Source: Burkholderia sp. Ax-1719 (lineage in GTDB: Bacteria; Pseudomonadota; Gammaproteobacteria; Burkholderiales; Burkholderiaceae). From it: a stretch of 64,000 nt of DNA. The notes below the pieces were generated by a model. It worked only from the letters and a program-made list of their open reading frames with translations. It made no database searches and was not told the origin of the DNA. The stretch covers positions 62,001 to 126,000 of the forward strand of contig NZ_VWWJ01000003.1 in assembly GCF_011753055.1 (NCBI RefSeq). Direction: 5' to 3'. Positions 17,061 to 25,457 of the stretch are shown here, piece after piece (within the stretch, counting starts at the first letter, position 1; each line of letters starts with the position of its first letter). The position numbers and the translations under genes were made by a program.

Positions 17061-18257
17061 TTAGTCCTTCAGCACCTTGCCCACGGCATCGACCACGATG
17101 CTCACGTTCTTGTCGTTCAGACCTGCCACGCACATACGGCCCGAACGCAGGATGTACACGCCGAATTCTTCCTTGAGGCGATCGACCTGCTCCGCGCTCA
17201 GCCCCGTGTACGTGAACATGCCGCGTTGCTTGATATAGCGCGACAGCGCCTCGCCGCTCACGTGCGCCTTCAGGCCGTCGTGAATCGCCACACGCATGCG
17301 CGCGATACGCTCGCACATCGCCGCCAGCTCGCTTTCCCACGATTGACGCAGCGCGGGCGTCGTGAGCACGCGCGTGACCAGCTTCGCGCCGTGCGTCGGC
17401 GGATTGCTGTAGTTCGAACGCACCGAGCCCGTCAGTTGGCCCAGCACACGATCGGCCGCGGCCGCGTCTTCGCAGATCACGTGCAGACCGCCGCAACGCT
17501 CGCCATACAGCGAGAAGTTCTTCGAGAACGAATTCGCCACCAGCGCCGGGATGCCGCGACGGCCAAGCTCGCGCACCGCGAACGCGTCGGCGTCCAGACC
17601 CGCGCCGAAGCCCTGATACGCCATATCGACGAACGGCAGCAGATCGCGCTTTTGCAGCACGTCGATCAACTGCACCCATTGGGCGTCGTCCAGATCGACG
17701 CCGGTCGGGTTATGGCAGCACGCGTGCAGCAGCACCACGCTCTTCGCCGGCAGCGCGTCGATCGCCGAGAGCATCGCGTCGAACTTCAGGCCGCCCGTCG
17801 CTTCGTCATAGTACGGGTACGTGTTCACCTCGAAACCCGCGCGCTCGAAGATGAAACGATGGTTTTCCCACGTGGGATCGCTCACCCACACCTGGCTTTT
17901 CGGGAAATAGCGCTTGATGAAATCCGCGCCTACCTTGAGCGCGCCAGAGCCGCCGAGCGTCTGCACCGTGGCCACGCGCCCTGCGCCGCGCGACGGACAT
18001 TCCGCGCCGAACACCAGCGTCTGGACTGCATCGCGGTACTGGGCGAAACCGGCCATCGGCAGATAGGGCTTGGCGCCCGGCTCGTTCAGGAGCGCCGCTT
18101 CCGCTTCGTGGACAGCCTTCATGACCGGCAGACGGCCTTCGTCGTCGAAATAGATGCCAATGCTCAGATTGACCTTGTTCTGCCGCGGATCTTTCTGGAA
18201 GTTCTCGTTGAGCGAGAGGATCGGGTCGCCGGGATAGGCATCGATATGTTCGAACAT
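17061..18257 (-). CDS. tyrB: Aromatic amino acid / aspartate aminotransferase
   Basis: A 398-residue class I PLP aminotransferase. It starts MFEHIDAYPGDPILSLNENF and has the substrate-loop region VNLSIGIYFDDEGRLPVM, CCHNPTGVDL, DMAYQGFGAGLDADAFAVR, and the PLP-lysine motif NSFSKNFSLYGER with Lys246. The sequence pattern is that of the bacterial aspartate/aromatic subgroup (AspC/TyrB); in this order of bacteria it is usually annotated as aromatic aminotransferase. An aromatic-type permease is encoded just upstream on the same strand, which supports an aromatic substrate. The assignment between aspartate and aromatic preference remains an inference. Confidence 0.88.
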   Translation of the reverse strand: MFEHIDAYPGDPILSLNENFQKDPRQNKVNLSIGIYFDDEGRLPVMKAVHEAEAALLNEPGAKPYLPMAGFAQYRDAVQTLVFGAECPSRGAGRVATVQTLGGSGALKVGADFIKRYFPKSQVWVSDPTWENHRFIFERAGFEVNTYPYYDEATGGLKFDAMLSAIDALPAKSVVLLHACCHNPTGVDLDDAQWVQLIDVLQKRDLLPFVDMAYQGFGAGLDADAFAVRELGRRGIPALVANSFSKNFSLYGERCGGLHVICEDAAAADRVLGQLTGSVRSNYSNPPTHGAKLVTRVLTTPALRQSWESELAAMCERIARMRVAIHDGLKAHVSGEALSRYIKQRGMFTYTGLSAEQVDRLKEEFGVYILRSGRMCVAGLNDKNVSIVVDAVGKVLKD

Positions 18258-18362
18258 GGCCTTAGCTTGTCGGTTACGGGAAAGTTGCTGGAATACGGAT
18301 GATAAGCGCCTGATGCGGGTTCATGGGGCGAGGACGTGTGCGCCCTGCTGCCCCATGCGGAT

Positions 18363-19778
18363 TTAGCGCGTCTGCACGCCGCCGTGCAGCGCCGGGGCCG
18401 CGCCGCGACGCCAGAAGCGATACGCGCCGCCCAGCACCACCAGCCACACCGGAATCAGCCACACGGAAATGCGCAGATCCGGAATCAGGTACATCACCAC
18501 GAGGATACCCGCGAGGAATGCGAGACACAGGTAATTCGTGAACGGATAGCCGAGACTGCGGAACGTCGTCGTCTCATTCAGACGCGCCTTCTCGCGGCGG
18601 AACTTGAGGTGAATCAGGCTGATCATCGCCCAGTTGATGATGAGCGCCGACACCACCAACCCCATCAGCAGTTCGAAGGCCTTGCCCGGCATGAAGTAGT
18701 TGATGACCACACAGGCCGCCGTCGCCACTGCCGTGACCGCCAGCGCCGTCAGCGGAATGCCGCGGCGGTTCACCTTGAGCAGCGCCTTGGGCGCATTACC
18801 CTGCTGTGCCAGACCGTAGAGCATGCGGCTGTTGCAATACACGCCGCTGTTGTAGACGGACAGCGCTGCGGTCAGCACCACCACATTGAGCACGTGCGCC
18901 ACGAAGTTGCTGTTCATCGCGTGGAAGATCAGCACGAACGGGCTGCCGCCGCTCACGACCTTTTCCCACGGATACAGCGAAAGCAGTACGCCCAGTGCGC
19001 CGACGTAGAAAATCAGGATGCGATAGATCACCTGATTGGTGGCGCGCGGGATCGTGTGCGAGGGATCGTCGGCTTCCGCTGCGGTGATGCCGACCAGTTC
19101 CAGGCCACCGAACGAGAACATCACCACCGCCATCGACATCACCAGACCCGATACGCCGTGCGGGAAGAAACCGCCGTGCGCCCACAGGTTTGAGATGCCC
19201 GCTTCCGGACCCGCATGCCCTGACACCAGCAGCCAGCCGCCAAACGCGATCATGCCGACGATCGCGAGCACCTTGATGATCGCGAACCAGAACTCCAGCT
19301 CGCCGTACGACTTCACGCTCGCCAGGTTGATGCCGTTGATGACGACGAAAAAGCCGAGCGCCGAGATCCACGTCGGCAGATTCGGCCACCAGTAGTGCAT
19401 GTAGATGCCAACCGCCGACAGCTCCGCCATGCTCACGAGCACATAGAGCACCCAGTAGTTCCAGCCGGACAGAAAGCCTGCGAAGGGACCGAAGTACTTA
19501 TCGGCGAAGTAGCTGAACGAACCGGCGACGGGCTCGTCGACGACCATCTCGCCGAGCTGCCGCATGATGAAGAACGCCACGATGCCCGCGATTGCGTAGC
19601 CGAGCAGCACCGAGGGACCGGCCGTCTGGATCGTCTGCGCAATGCCGAGAAACAAACCGGTGCCGATCGCTCCGCCCAGCGCGATCAGCTGGATATGGCG
19701 ATTCTTGAGGCCGCGCTTGAGATGACCGTTCTGGTCGTCGCGGTTGCCCGGGGACTTGCCTGAGGTAGTGGAAACCAT
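18363..19778 (-). CDS. Amino acid permease (APC family, AroP/ProY-like)
   Basis: A 471-residue inner-membrane transporter with twelve predicted helices. The LKRGLKNRHIQLIALGGAIG start and GTGLFLGIAQTIQTAGPSVL are the signature of the AAT group of amino acid permeases (AroP, PheP, ProY). FSFGGLELVGITAAEADDP in the middle is also conserved. The ATG at 19778 has AGGAAG six bases upstream. Gene order (permease, then aromatic aminotransferase, divergent from an Lrp regulator) suggests aromatic amino acids as substrate, but proline or histidine cannot be excluded. Confidence 0.88.
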   Translation of the reverse strand: MVSTTSGKSPGNRDDQNGHLKRGLKNRHIQLIALGGAIGTGLFLGIAQTIQTAGPSVLLGYAIAGIVAFFIMRQLGEMVVDEPVAGSFSYFADKYFGPFAGFLSGWNYWVLYVLVSMAELSAVGIYMHYWWPNLPTWISALGFFVVINGINLASVKSYGELEFWFAIIKVLAIVGMIAFGGWLLVSGHAGPEAGISNLWAHGGFFPHGVSGLVMSMAVVMFSFGGLELVGITAAEADDPSHTIPRATNQVIYRILIFYVGALGVLLSLYPWEKVVSGGSPFVLIFHAMNSNFVAHVLNVVVLTAALSVYNSGVYCNSRMLYGLAQQGNAPKALLKVNRRGIPLTALAVTAVATAACVVINYFMPGKAFELLMGLVVSALIINWAMISLIHLKFRREKARLNETTTFRSLGYPFTNYLCLAFLAGILVVMYLIPDLRISVWLIPVWLVVLGGAYRFWRRGAAPALHGGVQTR

Positions 19779-20032
19779 GTCTCTTCCTGTTTCTTTTTTA
19801 TCGATGCGCCGGCTGGAAAGCGGTTTGGCTCTCCAGCGCGACCGCGCGAAATAATATTGCGCACGCAACTTGATGCGCTGGCGCGCTACCAGAACCGCCG
19901 GGTGTGGCCGTCAGCCCTGTCAGGTGCGCCCAGTGTATAGGCGGCGAGGAAAAATATGATTTCATCTGATACGCAGGCAAACCCTGATTGGTACAATTTC
20001 ATTTCGCATTGAACTCATTCCGAGCAAGAAAA
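19779..20032. promoter_or_regulatory. Divergent promoter region of the permease and the Lrp-type regulator
   Basis: The 254-base space is AT-richer than its neighbours between 19940 and 20010 and holds similar ATTTCAT-containing segments (at about 19960 and 19998) that could be Lrp-type sites. No exact operator can be named. Confidence 0.4.
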
Positions 20033-20506
20033 GTGCAAACACTCGCCCTCGACCCCATCGATCTGCGTCTGCTCGCCGCGCTGCAGCAACACGGACGCGC
20101 CTCCAATCTCGAACTGGCTGAGGCCGTGAAGCTCTCGCCCGCGCAGACGCTGCGGCGCCATCGGCGGCTGGAGGAGCTAGGCGTCATCAAGCGCTATGAG
20201 ACGCGCCTCGACCCGCAGGCGCTGGGCTTTGGCGTGGTCGCGTTCATTCAGGTGACGATGGAGCGCGGGCACATGCGCGAACTCGTGAAGTTCAAGGAAC
20301 TCGTCGCGAAGTTGCCGCAGGTGCAGGAGTGCTATTCCGTGACCGGCGATATCGACTACGTACTGAAAGTGGTGGCGCGCGATCTCAAGGCGCTATCCGA
20401 ATTCCTGCTCGACACGCTCATGCGCGCGCCAGGCGTCAGCAGCGTGCATTCGATTGTGTGCCTCGATGAACTCAAGGGGACGAGCGCGATGCCGTTGGAG
20501 GCGTGA
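20033..20506 (+). CDS. Lrp/AsnC-family transcriptional regulator
   Basis: A 157-residue regulator with an N-terminal helix-turn-helix (LDPIDLRLLAALQQHGRASN, then LSPAQTLRRHRRLEELGVIK) and a C-terminal RAM/AsnC ligand domain (VQECYSVTGDIDYVLKVVAR). The GTG at 20033 is preferred as start: the conserved domain begins right after it, whereas the longer frame from a TTG at 19988 adds 15 unusual residues. It is transcribed away from the amino acid permease gene, so the 254-base region between them (19779-20032) should contain both promoters and its binding sites. Confidence 0.88.
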   Translation: MQTLALDPIDLRLLAALQQHGRASNLELAEAVKLSPAQTLRRHRRLEELGVIKRYETRLDPQALGFGVVAFIQVTMERGHMRELVKFKELVAKLPQVQECYSVTGDIDYVLKVVARDLKALSEFLLDTLMRAPGVSSVHSIVCLDELKGTSAMPLEA

Positions 20507-20671
20507 GCGGAGCGTGGTGAAGCGGCTCGCTGGGGATAAGTCCAATGCGGATACGCAATTTTATCTCATTTGAGGCGCGCGTATGAGGGATGATTGCATT
20601 TTGGGGCCTCTCACTGCGCCCAAACCGAATGATTGCGACCGATGCGTCATTGCGGCGCGAAGCGCATATCG

Positions 20672-20701
20672 CAAATAAAAAGGGGCGCATTTCTGCGCCC
20701 C
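20672..20701 (-). terminator. Terminator after the M13 peptidase gene
   Basis: A perfect 8-bp stem (GGGGCGCA at 20682-20689 with TGCGCCCC at 20694-20701) is followed, on the minus strand, by TTTTTATTT. Confidence 0.88.
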
Positions 20702-20708
20702 GCCCCCA

Positions 20709-22727
20709 TTACCAGATCTGCACGCGCCGGGCGACAGGTAGGTACATTTTGTCCGTCGGTTTGACAGCGAAGGCGCGGTAAAAACCATCGCAATTGAGCG
20801 TCGCCCCCAACGCGCGATACGGATCGGGAGAATGCGGATCGATCTTGATCTGCTGCAGCAGCGCTTCGTCGCGTGATTTGTTGCGCCAGATCTGAGCAAA
20901 GCCGATAAAGAAACGCTGATCGCCTGTCATGCCACCGATGACCGGCGCTTCCCGGCCATTCAGTGACAAGCGATAAGCCTTATAGGCGACCTGAAGCCCC
21001 GCGTTATCGGCGATATTCTCCCCGAGCGTGAGCTGCCCGTTGATATGCAGGCCAGGCAGCGGCATATAAGCCGAGTATTGAGCGACCAGCCGCGCGGTCA
21101 ACGCGTCGAAGCGTTGGCGGTCTTCCGGCCTCCACCAGTTGTGCAGATTGCCGTTGGCATCGTACTGGCTGCCCTTGTCGTCGAAACCGTGGCTGATCTC
21201 ATGTCCGATGATCGCGCCGATGCTGCCGTAATTCACGGCGTCGTCGGCCGAGACATCGAAGAACGGCGGCTGCAGGATGGCCGCTGGAAACACGATCTCG
21301 TTCCCCGTCGGGCTGTATCCGGCATTCACGTCTTGAGGCGTGAGCTCCCATTCGTCGCGATCGACCGGCTGGTTCAGTTTGGCCAGATCGTGTTCGTAGT
21401 TGAACGCCCCGATGCGCGCTACATTGCCGTACAGATCCGCACGCTCGATACGCAAAGCGGAGTAGTCACGCCACTTCAGCGGATAGCCGACCTTGACGCC
21501 ATAGCGCGCCAGCTTTTCCTGTGCGCGCCGTTTGGTCTCTGGGCTCATCCAGGTCAGCCCGTCGATGCTGCTCGCGTACGCCTTCAGCAGGTTAGACACC
21601 AGTTGCTCGATACGCGCCTTGTTTTCTGGCGGGAAATAGTGCGCCACGTACAGTTTGCCCACCGCCTCGCCGAGTCCTTTCTGGGTCAGCGCAACGCCAC
21701 GCTTCCAGCGCGGCAGATTCTCAGGTGTGCCGCTGAGCGCCTTACCTTCGAACGCGAACTGCGCATCGACAAAGGCTCGGGACAGATACGGCGCCGCATG
21801 GTTCAGCAATCGCGCCTTCAGGTATGAACGCCACGTTGCGATGGGCTGCGAGGTCATCAATTGCCCCAACGTTTTGACGTAGCTGGGTTGACTCACGTCC
21901 AGCGCCGCAACATTGCCCATTTTCCCCGCACGCAGAAAGTCATCGGCGTCCAGTTGCGGCGCCAGCTTGCCGAGGGCTGCCGGCGTCATCCTGTTATACG
22001 TTCTGGCCGGATCGCGGTTCTCGACCTTGCTCCACTGCGCCCTCGCCAATTGCGTTTCCAGCGTCAGCACGTCTCTTGCGATCTGGGCCGGATTGGGCTC
22101 GCCCGTGAGCGAAAACAGCTGGGTCAAATAAGCGACGTAGGCGTTTCTCGCATGCTTGAACCGCGCGTCGTCCTGCAGGTAATAATCGCGATCGGGCAGG
22201 CCCAGACCGCCTTGCGCACCAATCGCCAGATATCGGGAAGAATCTTTCGCGTCGACGTCCACGCTCAGCCGCAACGGCATGTCGATGCCAAGGCTTTGGG
22301 CGCGACCCATGTAGCGCGCCAGGGCCTGCGCGCTGGACACGCTGTCGATCGCCGCCAGCTCCACGCGCAGCGGCGTCACGCCAAGCTTTTCAAGCGCCGG
22401 AACGTCCATGAAGCTCTGAAACAGATCGCCGATTTTCCGTGCATCGCTGCCCGGCGGATTTTGTCCGGCGGCTGCCGACTCGATGATGCCGTGGAGGCGT
22501 TCGTCGTTCAGATCAATCAGTTCGTCGAATACGCCGTAGCTTTCGCGATCGGATGGAATCGACGCATGTTTCAACCAGGCGCCGTTGGCATACTGGTAGA
22601 GATCGTCCTGGGGGCGAACCGAGTTATCGAAATCGGCGGAATGGATTCCGGAATGCGCAGCGGCACAGGCTGCGCTGGCGCTCGCGAGCAGGATGGCTGA
22701 AGCTGTGAAAATCGGTAACAGTCTCAT
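20709..22727 (-). CDS. M13-family zinc metallopeptidase (neprilysin/PepO-like), exported
   Basis: A 672-residue endopeptidase. A signal peptide (MRLLPIFTASAILLASASAA with a likely cleavage after ACA) points to export to the periplasm. The M13 zinc site GHEISHGFDD gives His509, Glu510 and His513, and ENIADNAGLQVAY supplies the third ligand Glu570. The end CDGFYRAFAVKPTDKMYLPV and the final tryptophan match the family C-terminus, as does full length. It probably cuts short peptides. It is a single-gene unit closed by its own terminator, lies beside the island's left boundary, and has a 325-base non-coding stretch before its start. Confidence 0.93.
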   Translation of the reverse strand: MRLLPIFTASAILLASASAACAAAHSGIHSADFDNSVRPQDDLYQYANGAWLKHASIPSDRESYGVFDELIDLNDERLHGIIESAAAGQNPPGSDARKIGDLFQSFMDVPALEKLGVTPLRVELAAIDSVSSAQALARYMGRAQSLGIDMPLRLSVDVDAKDSSRYLAIGAQGGLGLPDRDYYLQDDARFKHARNAYVAYLTQLFSLTGEPNPAQIARDVLTLETQLARAQWSKVENRDPARTYNRMTPAALGKLAPQLDADDFLRAGKMGNVAALDVSQPSYVKTLGQLMTSQPIATWRSYLKARLLNHAAPYLSRAFVDAQFAFEGKALSGTPENLPRWKRGVALTQKGLGEAVGKLYVAHYFPPENKARIEQLVSNLLKAYASSIDGLTWMSPETKRRAQEKLARYGVKVGYPLKWRDYSALRIERADLYGNVARIGAFNYEHDLAKLNQPVDRDEWELTPQDVNAGYSPTGNEIVFPAAILQPPFFDVSADDAVNYGSIGAIIGHEISHGFDDKGSQYDANGNLHNWWRPEDRQRFDALTARLVAQYSAYMPLPGLHINGQLTLGENIADNAGLQVAYKAYRLSLNGREAPVIGGMTGDQRFFIGFAQIWRNKSRDEALLQQIKIDPHSPDPYRALGATLNCDGFYRAFAVKPTDKMYLPVARRVQIW

Positions 22728-23052
22728 CGCTTGTCAATGGAGGATCGAAGGCGGCGGCAGTCTATCTGCATCGGCGCAGATGAACCATCGGCGATCCTGT
22801 AGTCATTGACCAAGCTCGTGTTTCTTTCGGGATTTCCTGCGGGCTTCAGAAAAACCTGTCAGCAATACAGCCAAATTTGCTTTGCTCAGTAGTGCGAATG
22901 ATGCACGTGGGATTTTAACCGTCTCCCCATGCTGTCGCCGCAATGCATCATCGAAAACTTGATGCATCACGACGACATTCAGTCAGATAGCCGCTGAGAA
23001 ACTCCCTGCCGCTACCCAACGCTGCAGGCAGCCCCCGCAGGGGCCGCCGTTG
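22728..23052. other. Non-coding stretch between the M13 peptidase gene and the island's left end
   Basis: No gene is seen. A hairpin with perfect 8-bp arms (ATGCATCA at 22943-22950 and TGATGCAT at 22960-22967) and a GC-rich hairpin near 23024-23050 are present. The latter lies where the native terminator of guaA would be before island insertion. Confidence 0.5.
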
Positions 23053-23074
23053 CGCTTATTCCCACTCAATCGTC
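23053..23074. repeat. Left attachment-type repeat (copy of the guaA 3' end)
   Basis: A 22-bp segment identical to 33588-33609, containing TTATTCCCACTCAATCGTC. Read on the minus strand it spells the guaA ending IEWE-stop, detached from the gene. Confidence 0.9.
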
Positions 23075-23304
23075 AACCTGCAGGTTGGAGCCTTGCGAGG
23101 ACGGTGTTTCCGCTTGGTCGTGTAGCGACAATACCATCGGCGATGCCGAAAATCGTGACTGGCAGTTGACGGCCGTTGTCGGAACCCACCGGAGAATCTT
23201 CGCCCGCTTTGCAAATCGCGAACACAGGGCGTCTCAGGACGATTTGTGAGCGCGATACCGTCGTTGATACCGACAGGCTCGTTCGGACATGGTCCTTGAT
23301 ACCG
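23075..23304. other. Island left end, no recognised gene
   Basis: This 230-base segment lies between the left repeat and the hipA stop. An open minus-strand frame (23396 down to 23073, ending in the repeat) has the tail RQLPVTIFGIADGIVATRPS, but I do not recognise it and it overlaps hipA. It could be a remnant of a lost gene such as a recombinase; nothing in it shows that. Confidence 0.35.
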
Positions 23305-24552
23305 TCACAACCGCAATGCTGCACCAAGATCGTCGTGCTCGAAGGCACTTGCCATGCGGACGATCTCTGCGCGCTTGCAGCCAACCTCCTCGGCAACTGC
23401 TTGCCATGTCTGGGTCACGTCCGCCACCTCACGAATCGTGGCCCGAGCCTGTTTCAGCGACAAGCCGAAAAACTCCGCTGCATTTTCCAGGAGGCCGACC
23501 GAACACGTTCCCTCGTCGAGATCGATGTTAGTCGTCAGGATGCGCGCCTTGATGTCGGTTGGCGTGGGATTGAGGTCATAGGCCGGTGATAATACCCAGC
23601 CATCGCGGCCGGCCCAGAGGAAACCGTGGTTGCGCAAATGGTCGTCGACGTTGGAAACCAGTACGTTGAAGGTCACGCGGCGATACAACTGCGTAGCATC
23701 GGCCCGCGCCTTGGCACCATGTTGTGTCAGTGCATCAACCAGTTCGGGATAGCTGCCTCGTTGGCCGTCCCGCGATCCTGTCATTGACATGGCAGAGAGG
23801 AAGGGAATGCGGATACCCTCCGCGCGATCGAAGCGGCGCGACAGCAGCACAGGCTTGCCCGCTATCTGAAGCAGTTCGTGATGCGGGGTGGAAATGCCAG
23901 CGCGTTCGGCCAGACGAAGGGCGATTTCCTCCCAGGTCTCGACGCTGTATTCATCGGTCTCCTTCGGGAATTTGGCAATCGACAAATGGCCGTACTGGTC
24001 GATGACCGATGCCTTGGGACGTGCGCCGCCGAGTGACGACCCAGGCGCGAAGATCAGTTGCAGATCCTCATCAGTTTCCTCGTCCCGCAAGATGCGCTCA
24101 GTGATTTGAAGCAGCCGCCCCAACTCGATCAGCGCGGGAACACCAGCGGGCACAGGCGCCTGGAATTCGTCCTCTCCGCTCCAGCGGAATCGCAGCGCGC
24201 CCAAGCGCGTTTCATCCGCTACGCCAAGCAGATAATCCAATTCGCCGAGCGTGCGGACGCGCCGTCCTTCATGTTCGGCTTGTCGACGCTCCGCGCGCCG
24301 CATGAGGCGGCGCCCCCAGGTATCCGGGGCCGAATCGCCGATCGAACCAAAGATGGGCTGATCAGGCGGCGGCGGGAAAATACCCCGCGTCAACGCCAGC
24401 GCCGGTTCAATCGAGAAGCGCTCGTCGTCGGCGAGCCAAGTCTCGTCATATTCGAATGTGACCGTTTCTTCCCTACGCGACGCATGGCGCCTGAGCAGCC
24501 CTACCGGTTGCGACGTGCCGTCGAGATCGATGTATACCTCGACGTCAGCCAT
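23305..24552 (-). CDS. hipA: HipA-family serine/threonine kinase toxin
   Basis: A 415-residue HipA-like kinase, the toxin of a type II toxin-antitoxin pair; the best-studied relative phosphorylates glutamyl-tRNA synthetase and causes dormancy. Visible features are the N-terminal subdomain with FSIEPALALTRGIFPP and GSIGDSAPDTWGRRLMRR, the ATP-loop region GSSLGGARPKASV, the catalytic loop NVDDHLRNHG (Asn301, Asp303, Asn308) and the metal-binding SPAYDLNP. All key residues are present, so it is probably active. The ATG at 24552 has GGAGGG about ten bases upstream and overlaps the end of hipB, which indicates coupling; a GTG at 24558 is an alternative. Its target is not knowable from sequence. 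Confidence 0.92.
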   Translation of the reverse strand: MADVEVYIDLDGTSQPVGLLRRHASRREETVTFEYDETWLADDERFSIEPALALTRGIFPPPPDQPIFGSIGDSAPDTWGRRLMRRAERRQAEHEGRRVRTLGELDYLLGVADETRLGALRFRWSGEDEFQAPVPAGVPALIELGRLLQITERILRDEETDEDLQLIFAPGSSLGGARPKASVIDQYGHLSIAKFPKETDEYSVETWEEIALRLAERAGISTPHHELLQIAGKPVLLSRRFDRAEGIRIPFLSAMSMTGSRDGQRGSYPELVDALTQHGAKARADATQLYRRVTFNVLVSNVDDHLRNHGFLWAGRDGWVLSPAYDLNPTPTDIKARILTTNIDLDEGTCSVGLLENAAEFFGLSLKQARATIREVADVTQTWQAVAEEVGCKRAEIVRMASAFEHDDLGAALRL

Positions 24553-24880
24553 GGTCACCCTTCCCTCCTACACGACGCAACCGGACGCGATGAGGCAACG
24601 CCGCAGTTGCAATTGACTGTCCCACTGTATCCCGGGCAGCGTCGGCAACCTCCAGTAGTCCGTCCAGAAGCCCAAGCGCCTGCAGCACGGCCGCATAGAT
24701 GCCGATACTCACGCCCGGATCGCCCGCTTCGACGCGCTGCAGAGTCGCTCTTGACGTAAAGGCCCGTTCGGCAATCACCGCCATGGTCAACCGTCGGCGG
24801 CGACGCGCGTCGTGAATATCGGCGCCTAATTTGCGCAGGGTCCGCCGGACGCCGGCGGAGGGAGTATGAGGGGTCGGCAT
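24545..24880 (-). CDS. hipB: HipB-like antitoxin, helix-turn-helix
   Basis: A 111-residue Xre-type DNA-binding protein, encoded directly before and overlapping hipA. The helix-turn-helix is at about residues 18-65 (LGADIHDARRRRRLTMAVIA, then RATLQRVEAGDPGVSIGIYA). It should neutralise HipA and repress the operon. A symmetric site lies in front of its start. The tail is basic (LPHRVRLRRVGGKGDHG). Assignment rests on the HTH fold plus the hipA partner. Confidence 0.88.
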   Translation of the reverse strand: MPTPHTPSAGVRRTLRKLGADIHDARRRRRLTMAVIAERAFTSRATLQRVEAGDPGVSIGIYAAVLQALGLLDGLLEVADAARDTVGQSIATAALPHRVRLRRVGGKGDHG

Positions 24881-24882
24881 TT

Positions 24883-24932
24883 TGCTATCTTGGTGAGTCT
24901 CTATACATGATTAATGTATCACGAAGATAGCA
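24883..24932. promoter_or_regulatory. Nested-palindrome operator/promoter of hipBA
   Basis: Outer inverted repeat TGCTATCTT (24883-24891) and AAGATAGCA (24924-24932) enclose a second one, ATACAT (24903-24908) and ATGTAT (24914-24919). It sits immediately upstream of the hipB start. The outer arms resemble a HipB-type TATC(N)GATA dyad; binding is inferred. Confidence 0.65.
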
Positions 24933-24949
24933 TTTATAGCTTTCTCAGC

Positions 24950-25405
24950 AGGATTGGCCAAGCGGCTCGAGCGCAAGCCACCGCCCGTGCCAATCGGGGC
25001 CAAACCAAAGCTGGTCTGGATTTCGTCAGCGACGGGCTAGCCTATCGTCGGCGCTTTCGCTGTCTGAACGTGGTTGACGATTACACGCATAAACGCCTGC
25101 TATCAAGGTCGACAATTCTTGCCGGATCTGCGGGTTAAGCAGGTGCTTGAACGGTTACGCGAGATGCGCGGCTTCCCGCTTCCAGCACGCCGGACAATGG
25201 CCCGGGGTTCGCTGATAAGGTGCTGGATGCATGAACTTGGGAAGTGGGCGTTCGCGTTACGCCGTCGTTCATCCGGCCCGCAACTCTGTGGAACACACCT
25301 CACCGACAGCTTCAACGAGCGATTCCGAGACAAATGTCTGGACGAGCGCGAGTTCGTTTCTATGCACCACGTCAACCCAGCGCGTCTTCCGCGGAATCGA
25401 ACGTA
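24950..25405 (+). pseudogene. Decayed IS3-family transposase (OrfB) fragment
   Basis: Remains of an IS3-type OrfB (IS2/IS407-like) catalytic core, broken by frameshifts and a stop. GLDFVSDGLAYRRRFRCLNV holds the first catalytic aspartate and continues VVDDYTHKRL; a second frame has VKQVLERLREMRGFPLPA; then DNGPGFADKVLDA followed by an in-frame stop gives the second aspartate region; a third frame reads LTDSFNERFRDKCLDEREFV, matching the block that normally carries the glutamate. The N-terminal part and terminal inverted repeats are missing. It cannot move by itself and probably marks past rearrangement inside the island. Confidence 0.82.
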
Positions 25406-25457
25406 GGCGTATCTTCCTTTTGTTCATACATTTATTAAATGTTTTCAGGAGGAAGCC

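Noticed and set aside
23073..23396. A minus-strand frame of 107 codons at the left end of the island as a real gene
   Set aside because: Its first third overlaps hipA out of frame, the start is poor, and the sequence matches no family I recognise.
24914..25138. An intact 71-residue gene after the hip promoter
   Set aside because: Its second half is clearly the first catalytic part of an IS3 transposase that continues in other frames, so it is annotated as a pseudogene.
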